Shown here one piece after another: positions 7,576 to 16,721 of a DNA stretch of 64,000 bases. Both the position numbers and the translations under genes were made by a program. Every line of letters begins with the position of its first letter. Position 1 is the stretch's first letter. Under the pieces are notes generated by a model. That model saw only the letters and a program-made list of their open reading frames with translations. It had not been told where the DNA came from and ran no database searches. Source of the DNA: Arthrobacter sp. AK04 (GTDB lineage Bacteria; Actinomycetota; Actinomycetes; Actinomycetales; Micrococcaceae); contig NZ_JAJOMC010000010.1 in assembly GCF_021129155.1 (NCBI RefSeq), positions 40,812 through 104,811 on the forward strand. Direction: 5' to 3'.

Positions 7576-9438
7576 ATGGTACCGGAACCGGTATTGGCGT
7601 CAATGCATGCCCTTGAGGGTGTCGCTCCACATCTGAGACCAGAAGATGCATGGAGTCTTGCTCCGTTGATTGCTGGCGCTCCTTCGTACCGGTTGGGGCG
7701 TTGGATTGGGCAGCGGTTTCAGTATCCTCGGCCGCAGAATGCGCCGAGGATCACTCGTTCTTTACCGGAACGTCCTGCCGCTGTAATGGTGCACGGCGCG
7801 GATGGCCGCGTCTCCACGCTGTGCCTGGACTTTGACACCTCGAAGGCGCTGAAGGGCGTGGTGGACTCGGACGCGGTCCGGGTGGGCCGGTTGTTGTCGG
7901 CGTGCGGCATGAAGTTTGTGGAGGATTTCTCCCCCAGCGGTGGACGACACCTGTACGTCCCGCTCCAAGACCGGATGGACGCGGCCGAGGCCCGGGAACT
8001 AGTCGAAGCACTAGCCCTGATGGCCACGAGCCTCGACCCAAGCCCGCACCAGAACATCACCGATGGGTGTATCCGTGTCCCAGGAAGCATCCACAAATCC
8101 GGTGGCCACCAAACCCTCATTACTCCCCTGCCCCAGGCGTACGGCATCCTGCGCCACCGCAACCCCGCACAGAGCTTGGTGCAGCTGCGTGCGACGTTGG
8201 CTCCGGAACTGGCCCGCAAGCGCGCGCTCAAGGCCCGGGAAGCGAAAACCGCGACCTCTCAACGGACCGGCGGGTTACCGGCGCTGCTACTGAAATCCGG
8301 TAGTGAGACGCCGCTGCGCCGGGTCGCTCGGACCGGTTTGTACGACACGGCTAGATACAAAAGCCCGTCCGAGGCACGAATGGCCGTGCTGAACCACTTC
8401 AGTGCCTGTGGCTGGTCCCTGCAGCACGTAGAAAACGAACTCGCCGGCCAGTTCCCCGGCCTCGCTGCCCTCTACGGATCTGCAGAACGCCAGGCAAGGC
8501 TCCTCCCTCACGAGTGGGCCAAAGCCCAAGCCTTCACCAGCACAGCTTCGAACAGGCGAAAACCACTCGCCAGTAAACGCGGGGAGAAAAGTGCACTTAT
8601 TAACAACACAAGCCCGACTTTAACCACAGGGGGGGAGGGGAAACCGAGCAGTGCTGCTCTGCACCAACTAGTGAACGACCTGGAGAATATCCTCTACGCA
8701 GTCCTTGACCACAGACTTCAAAAACGCGGCCGCGAAGGCCTTAGCCTCCGCTTACTGATTCGCGGACTGCTGGGATACATGCGGGCCAGAGAAACAGACA
8801 TTCTGGACGTCGGTTGCCGCACTCTCGCCGTCGCGATGGGCAAACACCACGTCACCATCGCCAGGTTGCTGCCCATCCTGGTACAGGCTTCTGATGGGAT
8901 CCTCACCAAGATTGCGGACGCCCGCCAAAAAGCGGCCGACGTCTATCTCATCCGGCTCCCCGAGCACTACCAGCAACTTGCAAGGGAACTGACCTGGCGG
9001 AAAGGAAAAATCCACTCCATCCGCCCCGTGTTCCGGGCCCTGGGAGACGCCGCTGCCCTTGTCTACGAGGCAATCGAACGCGGCCGCTACTCCCCCACCA
9101 CCGCCGAGGTCGTCCGTAACAGCGGTGTCAGCCGTAACGCCTGCTCGTCTGCGTTGGCTGAGATGGAGACACTCGGCATGATCCAGCGCCGTGGTCGAAC
9201 CTGGAAAACCACGTCAGTGAACCTTCGCATGCTCGCAGCCAGGCTCGGAGTGCTCGACGACTACCTCGACCACATCCGCCGGAACCGCCATGAACGCGCA
9301 ATCTGGCATGCCTACCTCGACAGGTTCAAGACAGCGCAGCCTGTAATCCTTGAGTCCGACATGTTTGAACCTGAAAGGGATGAATTTTGGCTGCCCCCGG
9401 ATGATGCGGCGGTGTGGCGGTTGCGTCCACCGGCATAG
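7576..9438 (+). CDS. Plasmid replication initiator with archaeo-eukaryotic primase domain
   Basis: The product has about 620 residues. LCLDFDTSKALKG carries the DxD metal-binding signature and SPSGGRHLYVPL the sGGxHxY motif of archaeo-eukaryotic primases (about residues 75-125); CIRVPGSIHKSGG is the third conserved block. The C-terminal half (about 370-600) looks winged-helix-like (VVRNSGVSRNACSSALAEME), as in plasmid Rep proteins that pair a primase with DNA binding. It should act at the repeat-rich region directly downstream. I chose the ATG at 7576, with AAAGGA about 12 bases upstream; a GTG at 7534 would add 14 residues. The identification is by motif only. Confidence 0.7.
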   Translation: MVPEPVLASMHALEGVAPHLRPEDAWSLAPLIAGAPSYRLGRWIGQRFQYPRPQNAPRITRSLPERPAAVMVHGADGRVSTLCLDFDTSKALKGVVDSDAVRVGRLLSACGMKFVEDFSPSGGRHLYVPLQDRMDAAEARELVEALALMATSLDPSPHQNITDGCIRVPGSIHKSGGHQTLITPLPQAYGILRHRNPAQSLVQLRATLAPELARKRALKAREAKTATSQRTGGLPALLLKSGSETPLRRVARTGLYDTARYKSPSEARMAVLNHFSACGWSLQHVENELAGQFPGLAALYGSAERQARLLPHEWAKAQAFTSTASNRRKPLASKRGEKSALINNTSPTLTTGGEGKPSSAALHQLVNDLENILYAVLDHRLQKRGREGLSLRLLIRGLLGYMRARETDILDVGCRTLAVAMGKHHVTIARLLPILVQASDGILTKIADARQKAADVYLIRLPEHYQQLARELTWRKGKIHSIRPVFRALGDAAALVYEAIERGRYSPTTAEVVRNSGVSRNACSSALAEMETLGMIQRRGRTWKTTSVNLRMLAARLGVLDDYLDHIRRNRHERAIWHAYLDRFKTAQPVILESDMFEPERDEFWLPPDDAAVWRLRPPA

Positions 9439-10075
9439 TCTCTAGTGTCAATCGACAAGCGTAGGTGGTGCTGGCCCGGGTGTGATGCCTTTGTGCAGTT
9501 GATTCCGCAGTTACGTACTAGATGATAGCGAACTGCTAGCTCTTTGATACGCATTCGCTAGCATGGTGTTTGAGGTTAGCCCGGCACCCCAGTTCTCCAC
9601 TCTTCGCCTGGGCAGCACTGGCACTGATCTTCAGTGGCAGTGCGAAACTAGCATTTTGATAGTGATTTGAAACTGCTAGAGCATTTGGACACGCGCGCAT
9701 CCATCCGGGCCGCGCCTAGTATTTGATACTACTTTCATACTGCTATCAAAAAGGTAGCATCACGCCATCCACTGCTACCTTTGTGTGGTGGCTATCCATC
9801 CCGTAGTCACAAATGCTAGCGAAATGCTAGCGTATTTGTAGCACATTAATAGCTGCAGTATTCGAATGGGCATAGCTTTTCCCGGGGCGCGGGCCGGGCC
9901 GGCGTTCAGGCTCGCCCCGACAGCCCCCTTGGGTCTTACTCATCAGCGGCGAGGCCATAAGTAGCACTTTGATAGCAGTTTGAAACTCCCCAGTTTGATA
10001 CTGCTTTCATAGTGCTATCAAAAGAGTAGTGTGTCGCTAGCCTTCTGCTATCAACGCTGGCATTAGGTTGGAGGC
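9439..10075. repeat. Candidate origin/centromere field with TGATAGC-type repeats
   Basis: This non-coding stretch is richer in A and T than its surroundings. It holds many copies of short motifs: GCTAGC (for example 9535-9540 and several near 9817-9832) and TTTGATAG/TTTGATAC with the inverse CTATCAAA. Two 29-bp modules, 9722-9750 and 9994-10022, share TTTGATACT, then CTTTCATA, then TGCTATCAAA, each forming an inverted repeat TTTGATA/TATCAAA at identical spacing. It lies between rep and parA, so it plausibly contains the replication origin iterons, the parS-like centromere, or both. No gene is visible in it. Confidence 0.6.
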
Positions 10076-10708
10076 ATGATCATTGTTGTGGGTAGTGAAA
10101 AGGGCGGCGTAGGCAAGTCCACGGTTGTAACCAACCTTGCCGTTGAGTTGGCGAAGAAGGGGATGCGCATAGCAGTAGTGGACGGTGACCGGCAACGGTC
10201 CACTGCACGCTGGGCGGGAGACCGAGAAGAGGCTGGGCATGAACCTCGCATCTTTGTGGTGGAGAAACTTGGCAGCCTGCACGAGACCTTGCGTGAACTC
10301 GATACGAGCTATGACGTTGTCCTCGTTGATGTGGCAGGGAAGGACAGCAAGGAGATGCGGACAGCCATGACTGCCGCACATCAATTGTTGGTCCTGACGC
10401 AATCTAGCCAGTTTGATCTCGACACACTCGCGACTGTCGATAGGTTGATTGAAACTGCCCGAGACTTCAATCCCTCGTTACGCGTCAGGGGGGCCCTTAC
10501 ACGGGTATCTACCAATGCGTTCGAGTCCGAAAGTGGCGACGCCAGGGATTACCTTTCTGACTATCCGAGTATTGAGCCACTGCGAACTGTCCTGTACGAG
10601 CGTAAGGCGTACCGAGACGTGGTGGGGGAGGGGCTCGGAGTCGTTGAGTGGAAAAACCCGAAAGCGGCGAGGGAAATCCGCGGGTTGGCAGAGGAGTTGA
10701 TGGGGTAG
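10076..10708 (+). CDS. parA: ParA-family partition ATPase
   Basis: The 210-residue protein has a canonical deviant Walker A motif near its start (IIVVGSEKGGVGKSTVVTNL, residues 2-21), VVDGDRQRSTARWA as A' motif and VVLVDVAGKD as Walker B. The short form without an N-terminal HTH is type Ib (ParF-like), whose partner is usually a small ribbon-helix-helix protein that binds the centromere and represses the operon. The next gene starts inside its stop codon region and fits that role. Repeats on both sides of the operon are the probable centromere. Confidence 0.85.
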   Translation: MIIVVGSEKGGVGKSTVVTNLAVELAKKGMRIAVVDGDRQRSTARWAGDREEAGHEPRIFVVEKLGSLHETLRELDTSYDVVLVDVAGKDSKEMRTAMTAAHQLLVLTQSSQFDLDTLATVDRLIETARDFNPSLRVRGALTRVSTNAFESESGDARDYLSDYPSIEPLRTVLYERKAYRDVVGEGLGVVEWKNPKAAREIRGLAEELMG

Positions 10709-11028
10709 TGGCAATCAAGAAGCGGTCTGCGTCCGAGAAGGCTAGGGACGAGGCTATCGAGGCCTTCGGCAATGCGGCTGAGCCATTACTGAGTCCGCTG
10801 ACTGTCAGTGCTGAGCGTGGGACTCCAGTGCGGCCCAGCGTCACGCCCACACTGAGCGATTCGAGGGACAAGGGAAGCGCCCGGACGATGTTGCTTCGTT
10901 TCGACGAGGACCGTGAGCTCATGGAGTTGCTTGCGGTCGTTGCGAAGCTCGAAGGCCGCAAGAAGCATCCAATGGCATTGCGCGCCCTTAGGATCGGTCT
11001 CGAGCAGGTCCGCGATAGTTACGAATGA
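10708..11028 (+). CDS. Small ParA partner, probable centromere-binding protein
   Basis: The 106-residue product is read from a GTG overlapping the parA stop (TAGTG), with GAGGAG about nine bases upstream. It has a basic, disordered N-terminus (AIKKRSASEKARDEAIEAFG) and a C-terminal segment (SARTMLLRFDEDRELMELLA, then RALRIGLEQVRDSYE) that fits a ribbon-helix-helix: a short strand followed by two helices. This is the shape of ParG-type partners of type Ib ParA. The identity is inferred from position and shape, as these proteins diverge strongly. Confidence 0.6.
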   Translation: MAIKKRSASEKARDEAIEAFGNAAEPLLSPLTVSAERGTPVRPSVTPTLSDSRDKGSARTMLLRFDEDRELMELLAVVAKLEGRKKHPMALRALRIGLEQVRDSYE

Positions 11029-11033
11029 GCTAT

Positions 11034-11072
11034 TGATACGTTTGCTATCAGTTTGATAGCAAATCCGTATCA
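11034..11072. repeat. Nested inverted repeat after the par operon
   Basis: TTTGCTATCA-GTT-TGATAGCAAA (11041-11063) is a perfect 10-bp inverted repeat, flanked by a second pair TGATACG (11034-11040) and CGTATCA (11066-11072). The core TGATAGC is the motif repeated upstream of parA. It could be a distal centromere copy or a terminator-like hairpin. Confidence 0.55.
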
Positions 11073-11113
11073 TCTGTGGGCTGCGTACGTGGCCCCCTCA
11101 CTAATGACTGCTT

Positions 11114-11375
11114 GGCCCAGTCCCGGGCGAGCTCCTCGAGCAGCTGCCGGTGCCCGGTGAACGGCATACCCCGGGTGTCCTGCCCTGCAACGGCCAGCAC
11201 ATCGAAGGCCGCGAACGAAGCGGGCAGTTCATTGGCCACGGCCGGAAGCGCGGCCCTGGAGGTGACGATGCGCTGCTGCAGCGCATCGAAATCCAGCCGG
11301 CCACGGTTCCAAATGACGGTTTCACCATCCAGGACCACCCCGGGAGGCAACTGCTCTGCGAGAGCGGCAGCTGCG
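11114..11375 (-). pseudogene. Internal fragment of an ATP-dependent DNA ligase gene
   Basis: 262 bp match, without gaps, the segment 30753-31014 inside the intact ligase gene of this window; by eye I count about 11 mismatches. The encoded part covers VVLDGETVIWNRGRLDFDAL onward, that is a middle section of the nucleotidyltransferase domain. The nucleotidylation motif (KWDG) and the C-terminal domain are missing, so it cannot be active. Sequence similarity stops sharply at both ends. It is either a partial duplication or the relic of another ligase gene brought in with a different module. The flanks 11073-11113 and 11376-11557 show nothing recognisable. Confidence 0.75.
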
Positions 11376-11557
11376 AGAATGACCCGTGGGGCATCCCCGC
11401 TGCCAGCAATATAGGCAGCGGCCGGATTCCGAGCCGCCGTTCTAGATGCCCTCAGTGTCGGGGCTGGCAGCTACGCTGGCCCCGACACCAGGCTTTGATG
11501 ACCACTTGATAAGCCGGCGGTTAGGTTCGCTGGACGGTCGGGAAAGGAATGCAGCAT

Positions 11558-12097
11558 ATGGGATCACTCCGGGGGACTCTGGATCCTGAATCGCAACTCT
11601 TGTTTGACGAAGTGACCACCAAATACCTCCGAAGCCCCATCCGCCGGACAAGTCGGTCCGTATCAATTGACCGGCGGGTGGAGCAAAGGTATGCGGAGTA
11701 CAGCTTCCGCGCTTTTGTCCAAGGGCTGGGGGCGGACAAGAAGGCCCTGATCAGCGACGTCATGGCAGATCCCCGGTTTCGGCTCCGCGCATGGCAGCAA
11801 GTACGCCAGTGGGATCACGACCGGGTGAGCGGGGCCTGGGCGTCGCGGGAGAAAGAGATCCGTGAGCGGTACCGCCCCGGGGTGGCGGCTGTCAGGGTGT
11901 TCCGTGGTCTTGCTGTGCTGTTGGTGATCCTGGGCCTGATGATCAACGACGGCGGGCCTTTCTGGGCTGGATTGGTGGTACTGGCCGTGGCATTTTGCGT
12001 GGAACACTTTGCGTTGCCATCAGGGGGACTGAACTACCCGGTGTGGCGGGCTCATATCGACCCGATGTTGAACGGGCGCACAAAGGCGGCAGACTAG
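11558..12097 (+). CDS. Hypothetical membrane protein
   Basis: The product has about 179 residues. The start at ATG 11558 is chosen because AAAGGA sits nine bases upstream; the in-frame ATG at 11549 touches that site. The N-terminal 115 residues are soluble and charged. Two hydrophobic segments follow (VFRGLAVLLVILGLMI and PFWAGLVVLAVAFCVEHFAL), then a short tail. The topology suggests a cytoplasmic domain on a two-helix anchor. I do not recognise a family. It stands alone between the ligase fragment and a convergent gene. Confidence 0.55.
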   Translation: MGSLRGTLDPESQLLFDEVTTKYLRSPIRRTSRSVSIDRRVEQRYAEYSFRAFVQGLGADKKALISDVMADPRFRLRAWQQVRQWDHDRVSGAWASREKEIRERYRPGVAAVRVFRGLAVLLVILGLMINDGGPFWAGLVVLAVAFCVEHFALPSGGLNYPVWRAHIDPMLNGRTKAAD

Positions 12098-12228
12098 AAA
12101 GCCTGGGGGCGCTTCCGAGCAGATTAGCGCCGAGCGTGGATCCACGGTTTCCACCGTGCGCGCTGCGGCGGGGTGAGTATCGCTGATGCCACCCGCTATT
12201 TGAAGGAATGGGTTGAGGCTGAAAAGCG

Positions 12229-12903
12229 CTACGGGTGTGATTGACGATTTTCGGTTGGTCGTACGTCTGCCCAATGCTCCATAAAATCAAACGCCGCTGA
12301 ATCCCTGGGCGGCTCGACGGCCCGATATTCATCTATGATCACGCCGACCAGCGGGGTGTCTTCGGCGCCGCTTTGGACGGCCGATACTTCAACGGTGTGG
12401 TCGATGTTGTGCTTGGTTGCGAGCGGCTTGGCGGTCTCGACCGCAAACTCAGGTGTATCGCCGCTCACGTGTGCGACCTCGGGCTGGCTCCTCTTTGGGC
12501 GGATCCAGCGCTGCGCAAGCCGTTTGCCCCCGGGCAGTACCTTGGTGTTCCACAACTCCGTCGCCCGCGGAATGACGACTTGCTGCGCGTACGGTTTCAC
12601 GAAATTGTCAACGACAAGATTTGCGATTTCCGCATATTCCTTGACGCGGCGATCTTCGGCCTCTTCTTCGCGCCTGCGCCGCGCGTCATACTCGCGGTTC
12701 AACCACTCGTCGAACTCAGGGTTGGTTTCAGGCTCGTCGGCCGGCTCCGGAAGCCTGGGGTTCCGATATTGAGTGATGAGGGAGCCGTCAGCGTTCCGGG
12801 CGCCGCCCGAGCTCAGCGAGTCGAAGGGGATGACGTTGCCGTCCTTGTCGTACTCCGCAACGTCGACCAGCACTTCACGGAACTTCGACTTGTCACTATT
12901 CAT
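12229..12903 (-). CDS. Hypothetical acidic helical protein
   Basis: The 224-residue protein has a good ribosome site (GGAGGGG just before the ATG). The middle (about 60-125) is highly charged and probably a long helix (DEWLNREYDARRRREEEAED), followed by a segment with YAQQVVIPRATELWNTKVLP. I do not recognise a family, and no catalytic motif is evident. It is separated by 62 bp from the GIY-YIG gene that precedes it on the same strand, and the two may be co-transcribed. Confidence 0.5.
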   Translation of the reverse strand: MNSDKSKFREVLVDVAEYDKDGNVIPFDSLSSGGARNADGSLITQYRNPRLPEPADEPETNPEFDEWLNREYDARRRREEEAEDRRVKEYAEIANLVVDNFVKPYAQQVVIPRATELWNTKVLPGGKRLAQRWIRPKRSQPEVAHVSGDTPEFAVETAKPLATKHNIDHTVEVSAVQSGAEDTPLVGVIIDEYRAVEPPRDSAAFDFMEHWADVRPTENRQSHP

Positions 12904-12965
12904 TGCCCCTCCAATGGCTCACGATGAGCCTATACCTTGAGGTGGCGGTGGAACCGTCAGGCTGA

Positions 12966-13916
12966 TCAATTCCTGTTGAGGCCGAATTGGCGTGTCATGA
13001 GCGCCGCCTTGTAGTGGGACTCGGCTGAGTTCACCTCTGAGGAGGGTGTGCTGGGCCCGAACACGCGCAGGAGGCTGAAAACGAAGTGTCGGGCATGGTC
13101 AGTCTTCATTCCTGCCCTTTCCCCAAGTGCGCTCTGTTGGGCAAGCTCGCGGAGGGCTACGTTACCGCCGTGGCCGTCACGTGCGTACGCTGTCCAGCGG
13201 CCGAGGATTCGTTCGGCACCATCGGCTTTGCCAACGTACTGCTTGCCGTTGCTGGAGTCTGTGATGAGGTAGATTCCCTGGACCTCCGAGAGGGCGATAC
13301 GCCAGTCGGCGTAGCGGGGATCGTCCACCATCTCCCGCAGTTGGTGGTAGGAGAGCAGCACGCCATCGAAGCCTGGGAAGTGGACCTTGTCTCGGTCTGC
13401 AATTTCCAGCACGGGCATGCGCGCACCTGTGGCTGAGCCAGCGTTTCGGTGCCAACTGCGGGGGTTGTCCCATTCGACTACGAGCCGGTCATTGAGGGGT
13501 GCAAGGAATTCTGTCGGGCGCAGGTCAAAGCTTCTGTACTTCTTAGGGGAGGTTGTTGCCACCTCGCCGTGGTTCTCGAAAGTCCCCCAGAGGCGAGAGC
13601 GGCGCCCACCATCGGCAATGAGGATGACCCAGTATCGAGGAGGATTTGCGGGAAAGCGCGGCGGGATGTCTTGCTCCCTGGTATAGGCAAGGACTCGCTC
13701 CTGCGTCAGATCTTCCGGCCCACGCAGGGCATCGTGATCACCAGGCTTAAAGGTGTGGCGGATGACGTGTATGTCAGCCAGCGGGACCGCCGGGTCGGAA
13801 TCCGCGCCTATGCCACTAAGCACATGACCCAGGGTAAGGGACGCGCGGTGAGCCAGCTCTGCAGAGACCACTGTCTCTGCAGGCATGTAGAGGGCGGGGG
13901 ATCTCGGATCGGACAC
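12966..13916 (-). CDS. GIY-YIG nuclease-domain protein
   Basis: The 316-residue protein starts at a GTG with AAGGTG five bases upstream. The C-terminal third has the GIY-YIG signature: GIYLITDSSNGKQYVGKADG (about residues 213-232), then the conserved Arg helix (ILGRWTAYARDGHGGN) and a late Glu (NSAESHYKAAL), all suggesting an intact nuclease core. The first 200 residues are unrelated to homing endonucleases and may recognise a target or partner. Stand-alone proteins of this type occur in phage and defence contexts. The substrate is unknown. Confidence 0.7.
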   Translation of the reverse strand: MSDPRSPALYMPAETVVSAELAHRASLTLGHVLSGIGADSDPAVPLADIHVIRHTFKPGDHDALRGPEDLTQERVLAYTREQDIPPRFPANPPRYWVILIADGGRRSRLWGTFENHGEVATTSPKKYRSFDLRPTEFLAPLNDRLVVEWDNPRSWHRNAGSATGARMPVLEIADRDKVHFPGFDGVLLSYHQLREMVDDPRYADWRIALSEVQGIYLITDSSNGKQYVGKADGAERILGRWTAYARDGHGGNVALRELAQQSALGERAGMKTDHARHFVFSLLRVFGPSTPSSEVNSAESHYKAALMTRQFGLNRN

Positions 13917-14156
13917 TGGAACACCTTATGCCACTGACTCATGCGTTCTAGTCAGTCGCTGAGACATCGCATGGCGGAAGATCTGGCATGGCTTCCGGGA
14001 CCGTGAGGTTGTGTTTCCTCCGTTACTCTTTCCATACCCGGCCTCGAAACGAGGAATCCGATGTACGGGGCAGAGTCCACCGGGATGTCCCGATTCTGGG
14101 CCTAGACGAAGAAAACCACTGGATCATGGTTCTTTCCATTAGCAAGCGGCTACTTG

Positions 14157-14229
14157 TGGAGCTGAGGGGACTCGAACCCCTGACCCCCTGCATGCCATGC
14201 AGGTGCGCTACCAGCTGCGCCACAGCCCC
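14157..14229 (-). tRNA. tRNA-Ala (anticodon GGC)
   Basis: Read on the minus strand: acceptor GGGGCTG pairs with CAGCTCC, D arm GCGC...GCGC, anticodon stem CCTGC/GCAGG with loop ATGGCAT (anticodon GGC), T arm GGGGTTCGAGTCCCC, discriminator A. All arms fold. CCA is not encoded. The 13917-14156 and 14230-14534 flanks hold no other recognisable gene, and no second copy of the tRNA 3' end was seen that would mark an att site. Confidence 0.95.
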
Positions 14230-14534
14230 AAGCTGTTCCCCCGGAATTGTTTTCCCCGAGCAAACCCGATCAGCGTAGTCCAGAGATCCCCTAGATACTA
14301 AATGACGGTTGAGGCAGGGCGACTTCGAGCGCTTTCGTGTCAGGAGTCGTCTGCACACGTCCCGTGCTTCCGCGGAGCAGAGTGCAAACGTCTGAAACTG
14401 ACCATCTGGACCCGACGGGGACTGTACCACCGATAAAGTTCGGTTCTAGGAAGTGGGCACCCTCTTAGTTCAGATGTGCGCGCGATTCGAACCACGAGCT
14501 CATCCTGGCTGTTGAATAAGGCGAGGGCCGGAGC

Positions 14535-14898
14535 TTACGTCTTAGGTAATTGGTCGAGGAACCAGCCCCAAGCCTCGTCCAGTGGGGACCAAAGGAGCCT
14601 CCAGCGGACATGCTTTTCGTACCATGCTGCACGAAGATGATCCCTGTGGTCGGTCCACGTATGTTCTTTCCAGATCCAGCCGGGTCCATATGGACCCATA
14701 CCGTGCGGTTTATCCCCAAAACCTCCCGGTCGCGGGAAGCTGACCAGCTGGTGCGTCCGCGTTCCCCGGGCAAGTACGAGGGCGCCAGCCACCTGTCCAC
14801 CCTCCCGAGCGTAGACTTCATTTTGCTCTTTGCGGGACGTCAGTGAACGAGGGATGAAATAGGACTCGTGGAGGTCGTAAACGGCATGGAGGGCGAAA
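14535..14898 (-). pseudogene. 3' part of a gene interrupted by the IS21-type transposon
   Basis: The frame ending TGGGGCTGGTTCCTCGACCA and the stop at 14535-14537 continues upstream to the transposon boundary at 14898. When the element and one GCGAAA copy are removed, it joins in frame to 19471-19601 and gives one open reading frame of about 162 residues starting MFRVSDIRASYLLSLRALE. The reconstructed protein is rich in Trp, His and Tyr in its second half (GWIWKEHTWTDHRDHLRAAW). I do not recognise a family. It is inactivated by the insertion. Confidence 0.75.
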
Positions 14899-15044
14899 TG
14901 GCTGTGACAGGTTTGGATGGCCCCGGTAGGACGGTTATATCTGGCCCCACTTCATGACTCGCCGGGCACTTGTGACGGTTATTTGTGGCCCCACCTTCAA
15001 CGTTGGATTCATCAGTGGATGGATGCGGCGGAAGGCTGGTCTGG

Positions 15045-16721
15045 ATGGAGTCGAGAGTGGAATTGTTCGCGCGGATCCGAAGGGACGCCCGGGTTGAAGG
15101 CCTGTCGGTTCGTGCGTTGGCGGTCCGGCACGGAGTTCACAGACGAACGGTGAGGCAGGCACTGGATTCAGCTGCCCCTCCGGAGCGCAAACAGAGACAG
15201 GGTGTGGCCTGGCGGCTGGAGCCGTTCAAGGACGCGATCGATGCGATGCTGATCGAGGATACGACGGCGCCGCGGAAGCAGCGCCATACCGCCCGCAGGA
15301 TCCTGGCCCGGCTCATCGAAGAGCACGGTGCGCAGGAGTTGTCGTACTCCACAGTGCGGGACTACGTCAGGGTCCGCCGGGCCCAGATTGATGTGGAGGC
15401 CGGACGCCGCGTTGAGGTGTTCGTCCCGCAGGAACACGCGCCGGGCGCCGAGGCCGAGGTGGACTTCGGCGAGGTCTATGTCGTGCTGAACGGCGTGAAG
15501 ACGAAGTGCCACATGTTTATCTTCCGGTTATCGCATTCTGGCAGAGCCATCCACCGGATCTACCCGACCCAGGCCCAGGAAGCCTTTCTCGAGGGCCACG
15601 TCGAGGCCTTCAACGTTCTTGGCGGCATCCCGACCAAACACATCCGCTATGACAACCTCACCAGCGCGGTCACCGCGGTGGTGTTCGGGCAGGGCCGGCA
15701 ACGTCGGGAGAATGACCGGTGGGTGTTGTTCCGTTCGTTCTACGGCTTCGATCCCTTCTATTGCCAGTCCGGCATCGCAGGGGCCCATGAAAAGGGCGGG
15801 GTTGAAGGAGAGGTGGGCCGGTTCCGCCGCAACAGACTCTCGCCCATGCCTGTCGCTGACTCCCTGGACGAGCTCAACGACCGGATACGGGCTTGGGAAG
15901 CCCAGGACGACGGGCGGCGCATCAATGACAGGGTCCGCACCATCGGTCAGGACTTCGAGATTGAACGGCCGTTCCTGGCCCCTTTGCCGGCGGAGGAGTT
16001 TGATCCGGGTCTGGTGCTGACCCCCAGAGTTGATAGGTCCTCGATGATCATGGTCCGGATGGTGAAGTACTCCGTCCCGGCCCGGTTCATCGGCCGGAGG
16101 GTCCGGGTCTCGCTGCGGGCGTCCGAGGTCGTGGTGTTTGACGGCCGAACCGTGGCCGCCAGGCATCAGCGGGTCTCCGCCCGGTCCGGTCAATCGGTCC
16201 AGCTGGATCACTATCTCGAAGTCCTCAAAACCAAACCCGGAGCCCTCCCCGGCTCCACCGCTCTGGCCAGGGCACGGGAGTCCGGGGCGTTCACGTCCGC
16301 CCACGAAGCCTTCTGGGCCGCCTCCCGCCGGGTCAACGGCGACGCCGACGGGACCCGCGAACTTATCGACGTCCTGCTCCTCCACCGGTCCATGGAAGCC
16401 GGAGACATCCATGCAGGGATCACCGCTGCGCTGGTAGTGGGCGCGGTCAGCGCAGACGTCGTCGCGGTCGAAGCCCGCAGACACGCCACGACCTCTTCCC
16501 GGGGTGGGGCCAGTTCCGACCGTCATCCCGGTGCTCATGCTGAAGAGAGAGTGCAACGGGTTGTCAGTCTCACCCAACGCCGCCTCATGGACCCCGCCGC
16601 CGTCATTGCCGGGCTCCCGCCTGACATCCGGCCCCTGCCCTCGGTCAATGCCTATGACGAGCTGCTGGCCAAACGCACCGAACACCCTGCAGGACCCGCG
16701 TCGAAGGAGAACATCTCATGA
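15045..16721 (+). CDS. istA: IS21-family transposase IstA
   Basis: The product has about 558 residues. It has an N-terminal HTH (LSVRALAVRHGVHRRTVRQA), then a DDE/RNase-H fold: GAEAEVDFGEVYVVLNG (first Asp, about 140), HIRYDNLTSAV (second Asp, about 202) and GAHEKGGVEGEVGRFRRN (Glu, about 253), and a C-terminal Arg-rich domain. The ATG at 15045 gives the usual IstA start; the open frame extends 20 codons further upstream. The stop overlaps the istB ATG (ATGA). The transposase appears intact, so the element may be mobile. Confidence 0.95.
   Translation: MESRVELFARIRRDARVEGLSVRALAVRHGVHRRTVRQALDSAAPPERKQRQGVAWRLEPFKDAIDAMLIEDTTAPRKQRHTARRILARLIEEHGAQELSYSTVRDYVRVRRAQIDVEAGRRVEVFVPQEHAPGAEAEVDFGEVYVVLNGVKTKCHMFIFRLSHSGRAIHRIYPTQAQEAFLEGHVEAFNVLGGIPTKHIRYDNLTSAVTAVVFGQGRQRRENDRWVLFRSFYGFDPFYCQSGIAGAHEKGGVEGEVGRFRRNRLSPMPVADSLDELNDRIRAWEAQDDGRRINDRVRTIGQDFEIERPFLAPLPAEEFDPGLVLTPRVDRSSMIMVRMVKYSVPARFIGRRVRVSLRASEVVVFDGRTVAARHQRVSARSGQSVQLDHYLEVLKTKPGALPGSTALARARESGAFTSAHEAFWAASRRVNGDADGTRELIDVLLLHRSMEAGDIHAGITAALVVGAVSADVVAVEARRHATTSSRGGASSDRHPGAHAEERVQRVVSLTQRRLMDPAAVIAGLPPDIRPLPSVNAYDELLAKRTEHPAGPASKENIS

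Noticed and set aside
9439..10075. CRISPR array
   Set aside because: Repeats are short, irregularly spaced and palindromic, without equal-length spacers; they fit iterons or centromere sites.
14157..14229. tRNA-Ala as an attachment site of an integrated element
   Set aside because: I found no second copy of the tRNA 3' end or an integrase gene in the window.
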